DNA from: Phenylobacterium sp.
Lineage (GTDB): Bacteria > Pseudomonadota > Alphaproteobacteria > Caulobacterales > Caulobacteraceae
Length of the DNA: 64,000 nt
NCBI RefSeq assembly: GCF_030693405.1
Contig: NZ_JAUYAW010000041.1
Coordinates: 1-64,000 of the forward strand
Direction: 5' to 3'
Part shown: in pieces, positions 28,216 to 36,605 of the stretch
How positions within the stretch are numbered: the stretch's first letter is position 1
How the letters are laid out: each line of letters opens with the position of its first letter
Program-made: the position numbers and the translations under genes
Notes under the pieces: model-generated
Told to the model about the DNA's origin: nothing
The model's input: the letters and a program-made list of their open reading frames with translations, nothing else
The model's database searches: none

Positions 28216-30141
28216 CTAGGGCGGATTGTGGGTTTCAAGAAAGCGCACGACCGACTGGAGCATCCGACGGCGGGTCTCACCCCGGGAGAGGAAGTGGTCC
28301 TCTCCCGGCAGGGTCACCAGCTCGACGGGTTTGCCAGCCTTGCGCAGGGCCTCTGACATCCCGCTGCTCTGTTCGAAGGGGACAACTGTGTCGTCCTCGC
28401 CATGAACCAGAAGCACCGGCGCGGTGACACGATCGGCCAAAAGCACTGGCGAGCGGTCGCGCAGCTTTGGATCCCCCGCGTCGTCAGAGCCCATATAGCG
28501 AAACCACTGGCGCTGAACCAAGGCGCCCTTCTGCGACTTCAGCCAACCGGCCAGTCGCCGCAGATCGGATATGCCCCCGACCGAAGCCGCGCAGCGATAG
28601 ACACCTGATTGCACAGTCACCCCCGCCAGCGCGGCATATCCCCCATAGCTGCCGCCAACGATGCAGACCCGCGCGGGATCGATGACGCCCTGGTCCGCCA
28701 GATGCGCCACGCCGTCCGAGAGATCGGTCTGCATCTTGCCGCCCCACTCGCCATAGCCGGCCGCCATGAACGGGTCGCCGAAACCTGATGAGCCTCGAAA
28801 ATTCACCTGCAAGACGGCGTATCCGCGCGAAGCCAGCGCCTGCGCCCACCAGTCGAAGGCCAGGCTGTCGCGCGCCGCGGGGCCCCCATGCGGCAGCACC
28901 ACGAGGGGAAGATTCTTGGCCTCCCGCCCCCTGGGTACGGTGAGATAGGCCGTCAGAGCCAGACCATCGGCGGCCTTGAACGCGACGCTGCGCACGGGCG
29001 AAATGTCTTCCGGCTTCAGCCCGCGGTAGAGCTGGCCGATCCAGGTCGCCTTCTTGGTCTCAAGATCCACAAGGGCGTAACCGGGACCCTCGGTGGGCAA
29101 ATCCACCAGCACGACAATCTTGTTGCGGTCGTCCGACCAGCCGCTCAGCGACACCCGCTCACCGGGAAAGGCGCGAACGATCGCATCCCAAGCCCGCTGG
29201 TCTTCGGGCTCGAAGAACTCATAGGCGACCTCATCTCCCCGCCGATGGCTGACGCCGATCAGCGTATGGCGACTGGGGTCCCAGATCGGCCGTGAATCGC
29301 CCCCGGAGATCACCTCGCCCCAGCGCCGCTCATCTGGATAAAACTCGCGGAAAGCGGTCTGATCTTGCCCGTAGCCTGCCAGCAGCACCGAATCCGTGGT
29401 TCTGCCAAAGCCGAGCATCCGCGGCGGGTCGAGCAGCGTCTCCTCTGTGAGCACCTCGTCCCACGTCGAGCCGCGGGCGACCCTCAGCCGCCATCGCCCG
29501 GCGCCGACATCATACTCCGTCTGCGCGTAAGCCTCGCCCTGCGGCCCCACCAGCCAGCCGCGCGTATCCCTGAAGCCGTCCTTGACCAAGGCCAGCCGCG
29601 ACCGCTCAGGATCGAAGCTGAAGAGCGCGAGCCGCCCGTGCCCGGTCGAGGAGAACCGGATCCCGGACACGAAGACGAATGGCCGTCCGTCCAGCTCGCG
29701 AATGGCGGGCTGGTCGACGATGATGGTCAGGCCTCGTTGAACCTCGCCGAGAACATTTCGCAGTTCACCGCTCTCAACATCATAGGCGAACAGCAAGAAG
29801 TACTCGCTGCGAGGGGCAAAGACCCCCTGGATCCCGCTCGTCGTGGAGGTGGTGATCAGCAGGTCTGTCGGTCCAGCCCAATCCAACGCCCGGACCTTGG
29901 CGTCACCCACGATCATGGCATGCGTCGAGCCATCGGCGAGGCTGCGAAGGGTGATCACCCGCTCTTCGCCATCCGTGGCGACGAAGGCCAACCGTCGTCC
30001 GTCGGGAGAGATTGAGGCGGCTTCAATGCTCGGCAGCCCACCGTAGACGTCCAGCGCCGCCGCATGAGCCAGGGCGGCCGTCGTCAGGGCCAGGCCGAGG
30101 CCCAGAATGAACCTTATGCACGTCAAGATACGCCCCCGCAC
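28216..30141 (-). CDS. Prolyl oligopeptidase (S9) family peptidase, exported
   Basis: Serine peptidase of about 641 residues with a signal sequence, a beta-propeller-like N-terminal region (WD40/TolB-type, SPDGRRLAFVAT) and a C-terminal alpha/beta-hydrolase domain with nucleophile motif GGSYGGYAAL, Asp in HGEDDTVVP and His in PGEDHFLS. Such enzymes cleave small peptides in the periplasm. The start is uncertain: no ATG fits; GTG 30141 gives a good signal peptide, with TTG 30126 or GTG 30150 possible. Its G+C looks lower than its neighbours. It is the last gene after the comF operon, 53 bases from DUF1178. Confidence 0.88.
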   Translation of the reverse strand: MRGRILTCIRFILGLGLALTTAALAHAAALDVYGGLPSIEAASISPDGRRLAFVATDGEERVITLRSLADGSTHAMIVGDAKVRALDWAGPTDLLITTSTTSGIQGVFAPRSEYFLLFAYDVESGELRNVLGEVQRGLTIIVDQPAIRELDGRPFVFVSGIRFSSTGHGRLALFSFDPERSRLALVKDGFRDTRGWLVGPQGEAYAQTEYDVGAGRWRLRVARGSTWDEVLTEETLLDPPRMLGFGRTTDSVLLAGYGQDQTAFREFYPDERRWGEVISGGDSRPIWDPSRHTLIGVSHRRGDEVAYEFFEPEDQRAWDAIVRAFPGERVSLSGWSDDRNKIVVLVDLPTEGPGYALVDLETKKATWIGQLYRGLKPEDISPVRSVAFKAADGLALTAYLTVPRGREAKNLPLVVLPHGGPAARDSLAFDWWAQALASRGYAVLQVNFRGSSGFGDPFMAAGYGEWGGKMQTDLSDGVAHLADQGVIDPARVCIVGGSYGGYAALAGVTVQSGVYRCAASVGGISDLRRLAGWLKSQKGALVQRQWFRYMGSDDAGDPKLRDRSPVLLADRVTAPVLLVHGEDDTVVPFEQSSGMSEALRKAGKPVELVTLPGEDHFLSRGETRRRMLQSVVRFLETHNPP

Positions 30142-30193
30142 CCACCACACGCGGAGAGTGGCTGCGAAGGCCGGCAGGATCAACTGTCGCGAC

Positions 30194-30622
30194 TCAGTTG
30201 ACCTCGGTCTTCTTGGGCGGGTCGGGCGGCAGGGGGGCGACGGGCACGCCGTCCTCCACCAGGGCCTTCACCTCGGCCGGCGTCGCCTGGCCATAGATGC
30301 CGCGGTCTTCAGAGCGGCCCTCATGGATGGCGCGGGCCTCGGCGGCGAAGGCGTCGCCGACATTGTCGAAATTCTCCTCCACATGGCGGCGCACCTTGCT
30401 GAGCGCCTCCATCATCACCGCCCGGGCCCGGGGCGGGAGGTCTGGGGTGTTGCGTTTCGTGCCGGCGACGGCGGGCGCCATGATCTGCTTGCGCACACCG
30501 GCGCTTTCGCAGACCGGGCATGACAGGAGGCCGCGGGCCTTCTGATCGTCGAAATCCCCAGACGCGCCGAACCAGCCTTCGAACTCGTGATCCTGGTCAC
30601 AGACCAGGGCGTAGCGGATCAT
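30194..30622 (-). CDS. DUF1178 family protein
   Basis: A 142-residue alphaproteobacterial DUF1178 protein starting MIRYALVCDQDHEFEGWFG, with a zinc-like CPVC pair near residue 36 and Cys8 upstream. The function is unknown. Its ATG overlaps the nitrilase stop by 4 bases, so it is cotranslated with the comF-grxC-nit genes, which is the usual location of this family. Confidence 0.92.
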   Translation of the reverse strand: MIRYALVCDQDHEFEGWFGASGDFDDQKARGLLSCPVCESAGVRKQIMAPAVAGTKRNTPDLPPRARAVMMEALSKVRRHVEENFDNVGDAFAAEARAIHEGRSEDRGIYGQATPAEVKALVEDGVPVAPLPPDPPKKTEVN

Positions 30623-31452
30623 GACAGGAGCGCCGGACCGCTGAAGGCCCGCGCATTGGCGAGGGCGGGAATGGCGGCGCGCGCCTTGGCCACCTGGTCG
30701 AGATCGAGGTCGGCGAACAGGACGCCCGGCTCATCGTGGTCGAGCTTGCCCAGCACCTCGCCCCAGGGCGCGATGGCCAGGCTGCGCCCATAGGTGCCGC
30801 GGCCATCCTCATGGAAGCCGCCTTGGGCCGGCGCGAGAACGAAGCTGCCGGTCTCGATGGCCCGGGCGCGCAGCAGCACCTCCCAATGGGCCTCGCCCGT
30901 CGGCCGGGTGAAGGCGGCGGGCACGGTGAGGATCTGCGCCCCGGCCTGGGCCAGCGCCCGATGCAGGGTCGGAAAGCGGATATCGTAGCAGATGGTCAGC
31001 CCCAGCACCGCGCCCTCGGCCCGGACCACCACCGCCTTGTCGCCCGGCGTGTAGGTCGATGACTCCCGCGCGGTCTCGCCATTGGGCAGGTCCACGTCGA
31101 ACATGTGCAGCTTGTCGTAGGTGGCCGCGATCTCGCCGTCCGGGGTGATCAGGGCGCTGCGGTTGGCCGCCTGGCCATCTTCGCGCCGGACCAGGGCCGA
31201 GCCCACCAGGATGCTGACCTGCAGGCGCCTGGCCGCAGCCCGAAGGCCCATCACCACCGGATCATCCTCCAGCGAGGTCAGCTGCGGCGTCAGGCGCTCG
31301 CGGTCCTTCTGCAGGAGGTTGGTCCCCTCCGGCGTCAGGATCAGCCGGGCCTCGCCCTGGGCGGCGCGGCTGATCAGCGGCGCCACATGGTCAAGCGCCG
31401 CGGCCTGATTGGCCGGGGTCCGGGTCTGGATGAGGGCGACACGCAGGGTCAT
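30619..31452 (-). CDS. Nit1/Nit2-type carbon-nitrogen hydrolase (omega-amidase-like)
   Basis: Nitrilase-superfamily amidase of 277 residues with the Glu-Lys-Cys triad in place: Glu42 (TPEGTN), Lys114 (YDKLHMFDV) and Cys155 (ICYDIRFP). The Nit2/YafV-like branch hydrolyses alpha-keto acid omega-amides or deaminated glutathione; the presence beside a glutaredoxin gene fits a thiol/glutathione repair role. Lies 18 bases after grxC and overlaps DUF1178 by 4. Confidence 0.9.
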   Translation of the reverse strand: MTLRVALIQTRTPANQAAALDHVAPLISRAAQGEARLILTPEGTNLLQKDRERLTPQLTSLEDDPVVMGLRAAARRLQVSILVGSALVRREDGQAANRSALITPDGEIAATYDKLHMFDVDLPNGETARESSTYTPGDKAVVVRAEGAVLGLTICYDIRFPTLHRALAQAGAQILTVPAAFTRPTGEAHWEVLLRARAIETGSFVLAPAQGGFHEDGRGTYGRSLAIAPWGEVLGKLDHDEPGVLFADLDLDQVAKARAAIPALANARAFSGPALLS

Positions 31453-31469
31453 GGGATCAGCCTGGCGGC

Positions 31470-31727
31470 TCAGGCCTGGCCGAGCAGGGCGTCGAGCTCA
31501 CCGGCCCGTTCCAGATCCATCATGTCGTCGCAGCCGCCGATGTGCCGGTCGCCGATGAAGATCTGCGGGAAGGTGTTGCGGCCCGATCGCCGGTTCATCT
31601 CCTGCCGCTTTTCGGGATCGAAGGCGGCCTCGATCTCGGTGAACTCGACGCCCTTCTTCTCGAGCAGCGCCATGGCGCGCACGCAGTAGGGGCAGAAGGG
31701 CTTGGTGTAGAGGGTGACGTTTGGCAT
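31470..31727 (-). CDS. grxC: Glutaredoxin 3
   Basis: Dithiol glutaredoxin of 85 residues with active site CPYC (12-15), the TFPQIFI cis-Pro segment and the GGCDDMM glutathione-binding end. It reduces protein disulfides and glutathione adducts. Second gene of the comF-grxC-nit-DUF1178 run (gaps 58 and 18 bases). Confidence 0.96.
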   Translation of the reverse strand: MPNVTLYTKPFCPYCVRAMALLEKKGVEFTEIEAAFDPEKRQEMNRRSGRNTFPQIFIGDRHIGGCDDMMDLERAGELDALLGQA

Positions 31728-31785
31728 GGCTGGGATAAGGGGCGTCCGGATCGAAATGTCCAGACCTGGGCCGTAAGGCGCCAGG

Positions 31786-32568
31786 TCACGAGGGAGTGGC
31801 TGCGGCTTTCACCCGCGCGACCACGGCGAGATCGACGCGCGCCGCCCCGGCTGCGAGCAGGGCGCGCGCGCAGCCCTGGGCGGTGGCGCCCGTAGTCAGA
31901 ACGTCGTCGACCAGCAGGATGTTGCGCCCGGCCACCTGACGGGCCCGCTGCGGCGGCACTTCGAAGGCGCCGGCCACATTGCGCTGTCGGCCCGAGCCGG
32001 ACTTCCCCCCCTGGCTCTCGGTGGCCCGCCGACGGACCAGAGCGTCGGGCAGATAGGTCCGTCCCCGCAGGCGGGCCAGCCCCCGGGCGATCTCGGCCGC
32101 CTGGTTGAACCGGCGGGTGAACAGCCGGCCCCGGTGGAGGGGCACCGGCGCGATAGCGTCGGCCTCCTCCACCAGCTGGTCGGCGGCCCGCGAAATCCAG
32201 CGGGCGAACAGCGGCGCCAGGTCCTGGCGGTCGGCATGCTTGAACTGCAGGATCGGATCGCGGGAGGTCTCGTCATAGAGACAGGCCGCCCTCGCCCGGG
32301 AAAAGGCCCGTGGGCGCGCCTCGCAGGCCACGCACCGCGCGCCCGGACCCAGGGCGTATTCAAACGGCGCCCCGCAGCCGTCACAGACCGGCCCGTCGAT
32401 GAAGGTGATCTTCATCCAGGCCTCAGTCGACAGACCCGGCGACAGGGGCCTTGGTCCCTTATCCAGGGCGAGCGGTGGAAAGACGAGGTCGAGCAGGCCG
32501 CGCCCGGCCGATTTCAGCCGCAGCCCTGGTTTCCAGACGCGGCCCGACAGGCCATCTTGCAGGCTCAT
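31786..32568 (-). CDS. comF: ComF-family phosphoribosyltransferase-like protein
   Basis: ComF homologue of 260 residues: zinc-binding Cys cluster (CDGCG near residue 62 and CVAC near 77) and C-terminal phosphoribosyltransferase fold with PRPP loop ILLVDDVLTTGAT. It is associated with DNA uptake in competent bacteria, with an uncertain role elsewhere. Its start codon (CAT on plus strand, 32566-32568) interlocks with the ATG (32567-32569) of the divergent methyltransferase within the 4 bases CATG. Confidence 0.9.
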   Translation of the reverse strand: MSLQDGLSGRVWKPGLRLKSAGRGLLDLVFPPLALDKGPRPLSPGLSTEAWMKITFIDGPVCDGCGAPFEYALGPGARCVACEARPRAFSRARAACLYDETSRDPILQFKHADRQDLAPLFARWISRAADQLVEEADAIAPVPLHRGRLFTRRFNQAAEIARGLARLRGRTYLPDALVRRRATESQGGKSGSGRQRNVAGAFEVPPQRARQVAGRNILLVDDVLTTGATAQGCARALLAAGAARVDLAVVARVKAAATPS

Positions 32569-33481
32569 GTCACCTGCTCCCCCCAGACTCTTCGACCGCG
32601 CCCTGGTGCGCCAGCGCCTCGCCCGCGCGGCCCCGGGCTTTCACCAGGCCGATTTCCTCCACCGCCGCGCCGCGCAGGACGCGGTGGAACGGTTGGAGGC
32701 GATCATGCGCGACTTCCCCGTGGCCGTCGATCTTTCGGCGCGGCGGGGCGCCTTCGCCGAGGCTCTGGCGCAAAGCGACGCGCGTCCGCGCATCGGGGCG
32801 GTGATCGAGGCGGACTATTCGGCCGCCATGCTGGCCGGCCGCCCCGGCCCCCGGGTCGTGGTGGACGAAGAGCGCCTGCCCTTTGCAGCCGCAAGCCTCG
32901 ACCTGGTGGTCTCTACGCTAAGCCTGCACTGGACCAATGACGTGGTCGGCGCGCTGATCCAGATCCGGCGGGCCCTGCGCCCCGACGGCCTGTTCATCGG
33001 CGCCTTCCTGGGCGGCTCGACCCTGTTTGAGCTGCGCCGCTCGCTGATCGACGCCGAGGCCGAGCTCACCGGCGGGGCAGGGAGCCGCATCTCCCCCTTC
33101 GCCGACGCCTCGGACGCCGCAGGCCTGTTGCAGCGGGCCGGCTTCGCCCTGCCGGTGGCCGATGTGGACCGGGTCACCGTGCGCTACGCCCATCCCCTGA
33201 AGCTGATGGCCGACCTGCGCCAGATGGGGGAGACCAATGCCCTGGCTGACCGCCACCCCCGGGCCCTGACCCGGCAGGTGCTGGCGCGAACCTTCGAGCT
33301 CTATCAAGAGCGGTTCGGCGAGGCCGACGGCCGCATCCCGGCCACCTTCGAAATCCTCACCCTCACCGGCTGGGCGCCCCACGCCAGCCAGCAGCAGCCC
33401 TTGAAGCCCGGCTCAGCCAAGATGCGCCTGGCCGAGGCGCTGGGGGTGGAGGAGAACCCGTTGCCGCGGGAGGAGGACTGA
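32567..33481 (+). CDS. SAM-dependent methyltransferase (BioC/NDUFAF5-like)
   Basis: Class I methyltransferase of 304 residues beginning PRLFDRALVRQRLARAAPGFHQADFLHRRAA, the pattern of the BioC-like group related to NDUFAF5, which hydroxylates or methylates a complex I subunit in mitochondria. SAM-binding is degenerate at the classic glycine motif (VDLSARRGAFAEAL); post-motifs FAAASLDLVVSTLSLHWTND are typical. ATG 32567 is well placed by family start, although no intergenic space exists because of the overlap with comF. Confidence 0.87.
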   Translation: MSPAPPRLFDRALVRQRLARAAPGFHQADFLHRRAAQDAVERLEAIMRDFPVAVDLSARRGAFAEALAQSDARPRIGAVIEADYSAAMLAGRPGPRVVVDEERLPFAAASLDLVVSTLSLHWTNDVVGALIQIRRALRPDGLFIGAFLGGSTLFELRRSLIDAEAELTGGAGSRISPFADASDAAGLLQRAGFALPVADVDRVTVRYAHPLKLMADLRQMGETNALADRHPRALTRQVLARTFELYQERFGEADGRIPATFEILTLTGWAPHASQQQPLKPGSAKMRLAEALGVEENPLPREED

Positions 33482-33488
33482 GTCTCCG

Positions 33489-33659
33489 TTAACCCAGGGC
33501 GTCGGCGACGCTGATCAGCAGCTCGTAGATCTGGGCGCGCAGGGCGCCGGCGGCGGTGATGATGACGAGGCCGAGCAGGGAGGCCAGCAGGGCGTACTCG
33601 ATCGCCGTCGCGCCCGACCGGTCGCGCGCAAACCGCTTCAGACCAGATCGCGCAGCCAA
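33489..33659 (-). CDS. Flp/Fap-type pilin-like small protein
   Basis: A 56-residue product with the Flp pilin signature RSGATAIEYALLASLLGLVIITAAG: a basic N-terminus, prepilin-like Gly-Ala-Thr-Ala-Ile-Glu-Tyr and one hydrophobic helix. Flp pilins build tad (type IVb) pili; no tad genes are in this window. I chose TTG 33659, which overlaps the mutT end by 22 bases; an ATG at 33722 (77 residues) and CTG 33641 are alternatives. It is probably translated by coupling from mutT. Confidence 0.65.
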   Translation of the reverse strand: MAARSGLKRFARDRSGATAIEYALLASLLGLVIITAAGALRAQIYELLISVADALG

Positions 33660-34045
33660 GCCACCAGCGGCGCGTCGGCCGGGGGCATCGGGTAGTTTCG
33701 GAGCTCGTTTGGCTTCACCCATGCGAGGGCCTTGTGTTCTTTCGCGGTGACGAACCCGCTCCAGCGCCGGCACAGATAGAGTGGCATCAGCAGGTGAAAG
33801 GACTCATAACCGTGGCTGGCGAAGACGAAGGGCGCCAGGCAGGCATGGGTCACCTGGATGCCCAGCTCCTCGTCCAGTTCGCGGATCAGGCAGGCTTCCG
33901 GCGTCTCGCCCGTCTCCACCTTGCCGCCGGGAAACTCCCATAGCCCGGCCAGTTGCTTGCCTTCGGGGCGCTGACAGATCAGCACGCGGCCATCGACATC
34001 GATCAGGGCCGCGGCGGCGACCAGCAGGAGAGGTTTCGCGCTCAT
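33638..34045 (-). CDS. mutT: MutT, 8-oxo-dGTP diphosphatase (Nudix)
   Basis: Nudix hydrolase of 135 residues that removes oxidised dGTP from the nucleotide pool. The complete Nudix box is visible from Gly40: GGKVETGETPEACLIREL then DEELG. A C-terminal WVKPNELRNYPMPPAD segment is typical of MutT. ATG 34045 is the natural start; the reading frame remains open far upstream across the helicase gene, but only as an antisense shadow. In many alphaproteobacteria mutT lies next to argJ; here helicase, heme oxygenase and phytochrome genes separate them. Confidence 0.93.
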   Translation of the reverse strand: MSAKPLLLVAAAALIDVDGRVLICQRPEGKQLAGLWEFPGGKVETGETPEACLIRELDEELGIQVTHACLAPFVFASHGYESFHLLMPLYLCRRWSGFVTAKEHKALAWVKPNELRNYPMPPADAPLVAWLRDLV

Positions 34046-34357
34046 GCCCACTCCATTCCCGCCCTGAGCCAGGAATGCAACAGGACTGAGCAATCGGCGG
34101 GGCCCAAGCGGTCTCCGACGCCTATGGGTTGACTTCGCACCTGCGAAAGCCGATGTGTGCGTTGCGCCCTGATTGGCGCTATCGGTGCTCCAGCCCGCGT
34201 GAGGGCCTCCTGAAACGGGGGTTCGGCCTGTTGAGCGCCCTAAGAGATCGCATAGATCGCCCCGCCACGCGGGGGCTTTCCCCAAACTGACCCGCGTCCA
34301 GCGACCCTTGCAGAGCAAGCGGCCGCGTTCGGCGCACTCCGAAAGACTGTAAGTCAC
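34046..34357 (+). promoter_or_regulatory. Long leader region of the DEAD-box helicase gene
   Basis: These 312 bases hold no gene I can support. They must contain the mutT promoter (minus) and the helicase promoter and leader (plus). At 34259-34276 GCCCCGC, loop CAC, GCGGGGGC forms a GC hairpin followed by TTTCCCC, like an attenuator. Long structured leaders are common on helicase genes controlled by cold or by their own product; that is inference here. Confidence 0.45.
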
Positions 34358-35785
34358 TTGACCCAATTTTCTGAACTCGGCCTGGCCAAACCTCTTCTGA
34401 AGGCCCTGGCCGACCAAGGCTATGAGACCCCGACCCCGATCCAGGCCAAGGCCATTCCGGGCGTGCTCTCTGGCCGTGACATCCTGGGCATCGCCCAGAC
34501 CGGCACCGGCAAGACCGCCGCCTTCGCCCTGCCGATCCTGCACCGCCTGGCGGCCGATCCCAAGCCCGCGCCCCGTCGCGGCTGCCGGGTGCTCGTCCTG
34601 TCGCCGACCCGTGAACTGGCCACCCAGATCGCCGAGAGCTTCCGCACCTATGGCCAGCATCTCGGCCTGACCGTCACCGTCATCTTCGGCGGCGTGAAGT
34701 ATGGCGGCCAGATGCGCGCCATGGCGCCGGGCGTCGACGTGCTCGTCGCTACGCCGGGCCGTCTGATCGACCACCTGGGCGAAAAGACCGTCACCCTGCA
34801 GGGCGTCGAAACTTTCGTCCTCGATGAAGCCGACCAGATGCTGGACATGGGCTTCATCGTGCCCATTCGCCGCATCGTGAAGCACATCCCCGCCCAGCGG
34901 CAGAACCTGTTCTTCTCCGCCACCATGCCGACTGAAATCGGCAAGCTGGCCGGCGAGCTCCTGAAGGATCCGCTCAAGGTCTCGGTGACCCCGCAGGCGA
35001 CCACCGTCGAGCGTATCACGCAGAAGGTGCTGTTCGTCGAACAGACCCGCAAGCGCGCCCTGCTGGCCGAGCTGTTCGCCGAGAAGGACTTCAAGCGCGT
35101 CATCGTCTTCACCCGCACCAAGCGCGGCGCCGACCGGGTGGCCAAGAGCCTGGAACAGGGCGGTGTGGAAGCCTCGGCCATCCATGGCGACAAGAGCCAG
35201 GGCCAGCGTGAGCGGGCGCTGGCGGACTTCAAGGCCGGCAAGATCCGCGCCCTGGTGGCCACCGACATCGCCGCCCGCGGCATCGATGTCGACGCCGTCA
35301 GCCACGTGGTGCAGTACGAACTGCCCAACGTGCCGGAGGCCTATGTGCACCGGATCGGGCGGACCGCCCGGGCCGGCGCCGACGGCTCGGCCATCGCCTT
35401 CTGCGCCGATGACGAACGCAACCTGCTCCGCGACATCCAGAAGGTGACGCGCCAGACCATCCCGTCCTTCGACCGTCGCAACGACAAGGGCCTGGCCCTG
35501 ATGACCAAGGCCATCGCCGACGTCACGCCGGAAGAGCCCCGTCTGCCCTCGGGTCGCTCGCGCGATCCGCGCAATGACGTGCCGGCCGCCCTGCGCCAGA
35601 CCCGCAACCGGCGTCCCGACCAGGGCCGCGGCGGCGGCGAAGGCCGCGGCGGCGGACAGCCCCGTCGTGACGGCGCCAAACCCGCCCAGGCGGCCAAGGC
35701 CAGCGTCGGCGGCGGCGGCGGCGGCGATCGCTTCCGTGGTCCCAAACGCGAAGGCGCGGCCAAGGCCTGGAGCCCGATCGACTGA
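34358..35785 (+). CDS. rhlE: DEAD-box RNA helicase, RhlE-like
   Basis: ATP-dependent RNA helicase of 475 residues acting in ribosome assembly and RNA decay. Motifs in order: Q motif (GYETPTPIQ), Walker A AQTGTGKT (about 47-54), PTRELA, TPGR, DEAD (about 158-161), SAT, and HRIGRTAR (about 330). The tail (about 400-475) is Arg/Gly-rich and disordered. The start is TTG 34358; the second residue context MTQFSELGLAKPLLKAL matches RhlE N-termini and no ATG is available in frame nearby. A 12-bp stem hairpin follows the stop. Confidence 0.93.
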   Translation: MTQFSELGLAKPLLKALADQGYETPTPIQAKAIPGVLSGRDILGIAQTGTGKTAAFALPILHRLAADPKPAPRRGCRVLVLSPTRELATQIAESFRTYGQHLGLTVTVIFGGVKYGGQMRAMAPGVDVLVATPGRLIDHLGEKTVTLQGVETFVLDEADQMLDMGFIVPIRRIVKHIPAQRQNLFFSATMPTEIGKLAGELLKDPLKVSVTPQATTVERITQKVLFVEQTRKRALLAELFAEKDFKRVIVFTRTKRGADRVAKSLEQGGVEASAIHGDKSQGQRERALADFKAGKIRALVATDIAARGIDVDAVSHVVQYELPNVPEAYVHRIGRTARAGADGSAIAFCADDERNLLRDIQKVTRQTIPSFDRRNDKGLALMTKAIADVTPEEPRLPSGRSRDPRNDVPAALRQTRNRRPDQGRGGGEGRGGGQPRRDGAKPAQAAKASVGGGGGGDRFRGPKREGAAKAWSPID

Positions 35786-35803
35786 TTCAGGCGCTAATCG
35801 CAC

Positions 35804-35832
35804 CGCGGGCGGCGACCCAATCGCCGCCCGCG
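35804..35832 (+). terminator. Strong hairpin after the helicase gene
   Basis: A perfect 12-bp stem CGCGGGCGGCGA (35804-35815), loop CCCAA, TCGCCGCCCGCG (35821-35832). There is no T-run after it (CGTTGGCC), so it may stabilise the mRNA end or terminate inefficiently before the heme oxygenase gene 40 bases on. Confidence 0.55.
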
Positions 35833-35871
35833 CGTTGGCCCTTCGATAGCGACAGGACCCGCGACGACCGC

Positions 35872-36423
35872 ATGACTCTCCGAACCACCCTGCGCGCGGC
35901 GACGCGCCAGGACCACGACCGTGTCGACCTGCTGGGCGGCGCCTTCGACCTGACCCGCGCCTCCGACTATCAGGCCTTTCTTACGGCCCACGCCAAGGTC
36001 CTGCCCGGCGTCGAGGCCGCGCTGAACTCAGCCCCGCCTGAAGACCTGCCGCCCGTATGGCTGGAGCGGCGGCGCACGGCGGCCCTGTCGGCCGATCTGG
36101 CGGCTCTGGGCCTCGCCCCGCCACCGGCCGCCACCACCCTCACTCTCCCAGACCGCGCGACCCGTCTCGGCGCGCTCTATGTTCTCGAAGGCTCACGCCT
36201 GGGGGGCGCGGTCCTGCGTCGACGCCTTGCGTCGGCCCAGCCCGGAGCGCCTGACGCCTATCTCGCCCATGGAGCCGGGCGACCCTTCTGGCGCAGCTTT
36301 CTCGACTGGCTCGACGGCCAGGTTCTGACCGGGCCTGAGACCGAGGCCGCCATCGACGGCGCGCGCCAGGTTTTCCGGGCGTTCGAGACTGCGTTCAGGA
36401 GTCAGTCCGCGCCCGTACGGTAG
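35872..36423 (+). CDS. bphO: Biliverdin-producing heme oxygenase (BphO-like)
   Basis: Cleaves heme to biliverdin, iron and CO; biliverdin is the chromophore for the bacteriophytochrome encoded next. The 183 residues show proximal heme-ligand His15 (RQDHDRVD) and the distal-helix segment YVLEGSRLGGAVLRRRL, as in bacterial BphO/HemO. ATG 35872. The pairing with bphP 163 bases downstream on the same strand is the usual bphO-bphP arrangement. Confidence 0.9.
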   Translation: MTLRTTLRAATRQDHDRVDLLGGAFDLTRASDYQAFLTAHAKVLPGVEAALNSAPPEDLPPVWLERRRTAALSADLAALGLAPPPAATTLTLPDRATRLGALYVLEGSRLGGAVLRRRLASAQPGAPDAYLAHGAGRPFWRSFLDWLDGQVLTGPETEAAIDGARQVFRAFETAFRSQSAPVR

Positions 36424-36506
36424 GCCCTGGCCTGCGGCGGCCGGTCGCAGCAATCCGATCCCAATGGTCCGCTACCCGACAGACTCACGGCCGCGTTTGC
36501 TATTGC

Positions 36507-36605
36507 ATGGGCGGTGAAGCTCCCCGCCGACGCCAGCCCGCCCTCGCGTCTCCCGCCCCCCAGCAAATGAGATCGAGTTCGCGGCCTTGTCCGATGTCGA
36601 CCTGA
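36507..36605 (+). other. Small leader ORF overlapping the phytochrome start
   Basis: An ATG at 36507 opens a 32-codon frame that stops at 36603-36605, 19 bases inside the phytochrome coding region in another frame. The peptide is Arg/Pro-rich and has no family. It may be a chance frame, or a leader whose translation exposes the TTG start at 36587. Confidence 0.25.

Noticed and set aside
34046-35803. A long N-terminal extension of mutT in the same open frame
   Set aside because: The extension is antisense to the helicase gene and lacks similarity; the Nudix protein has a natural ATG at 34045.
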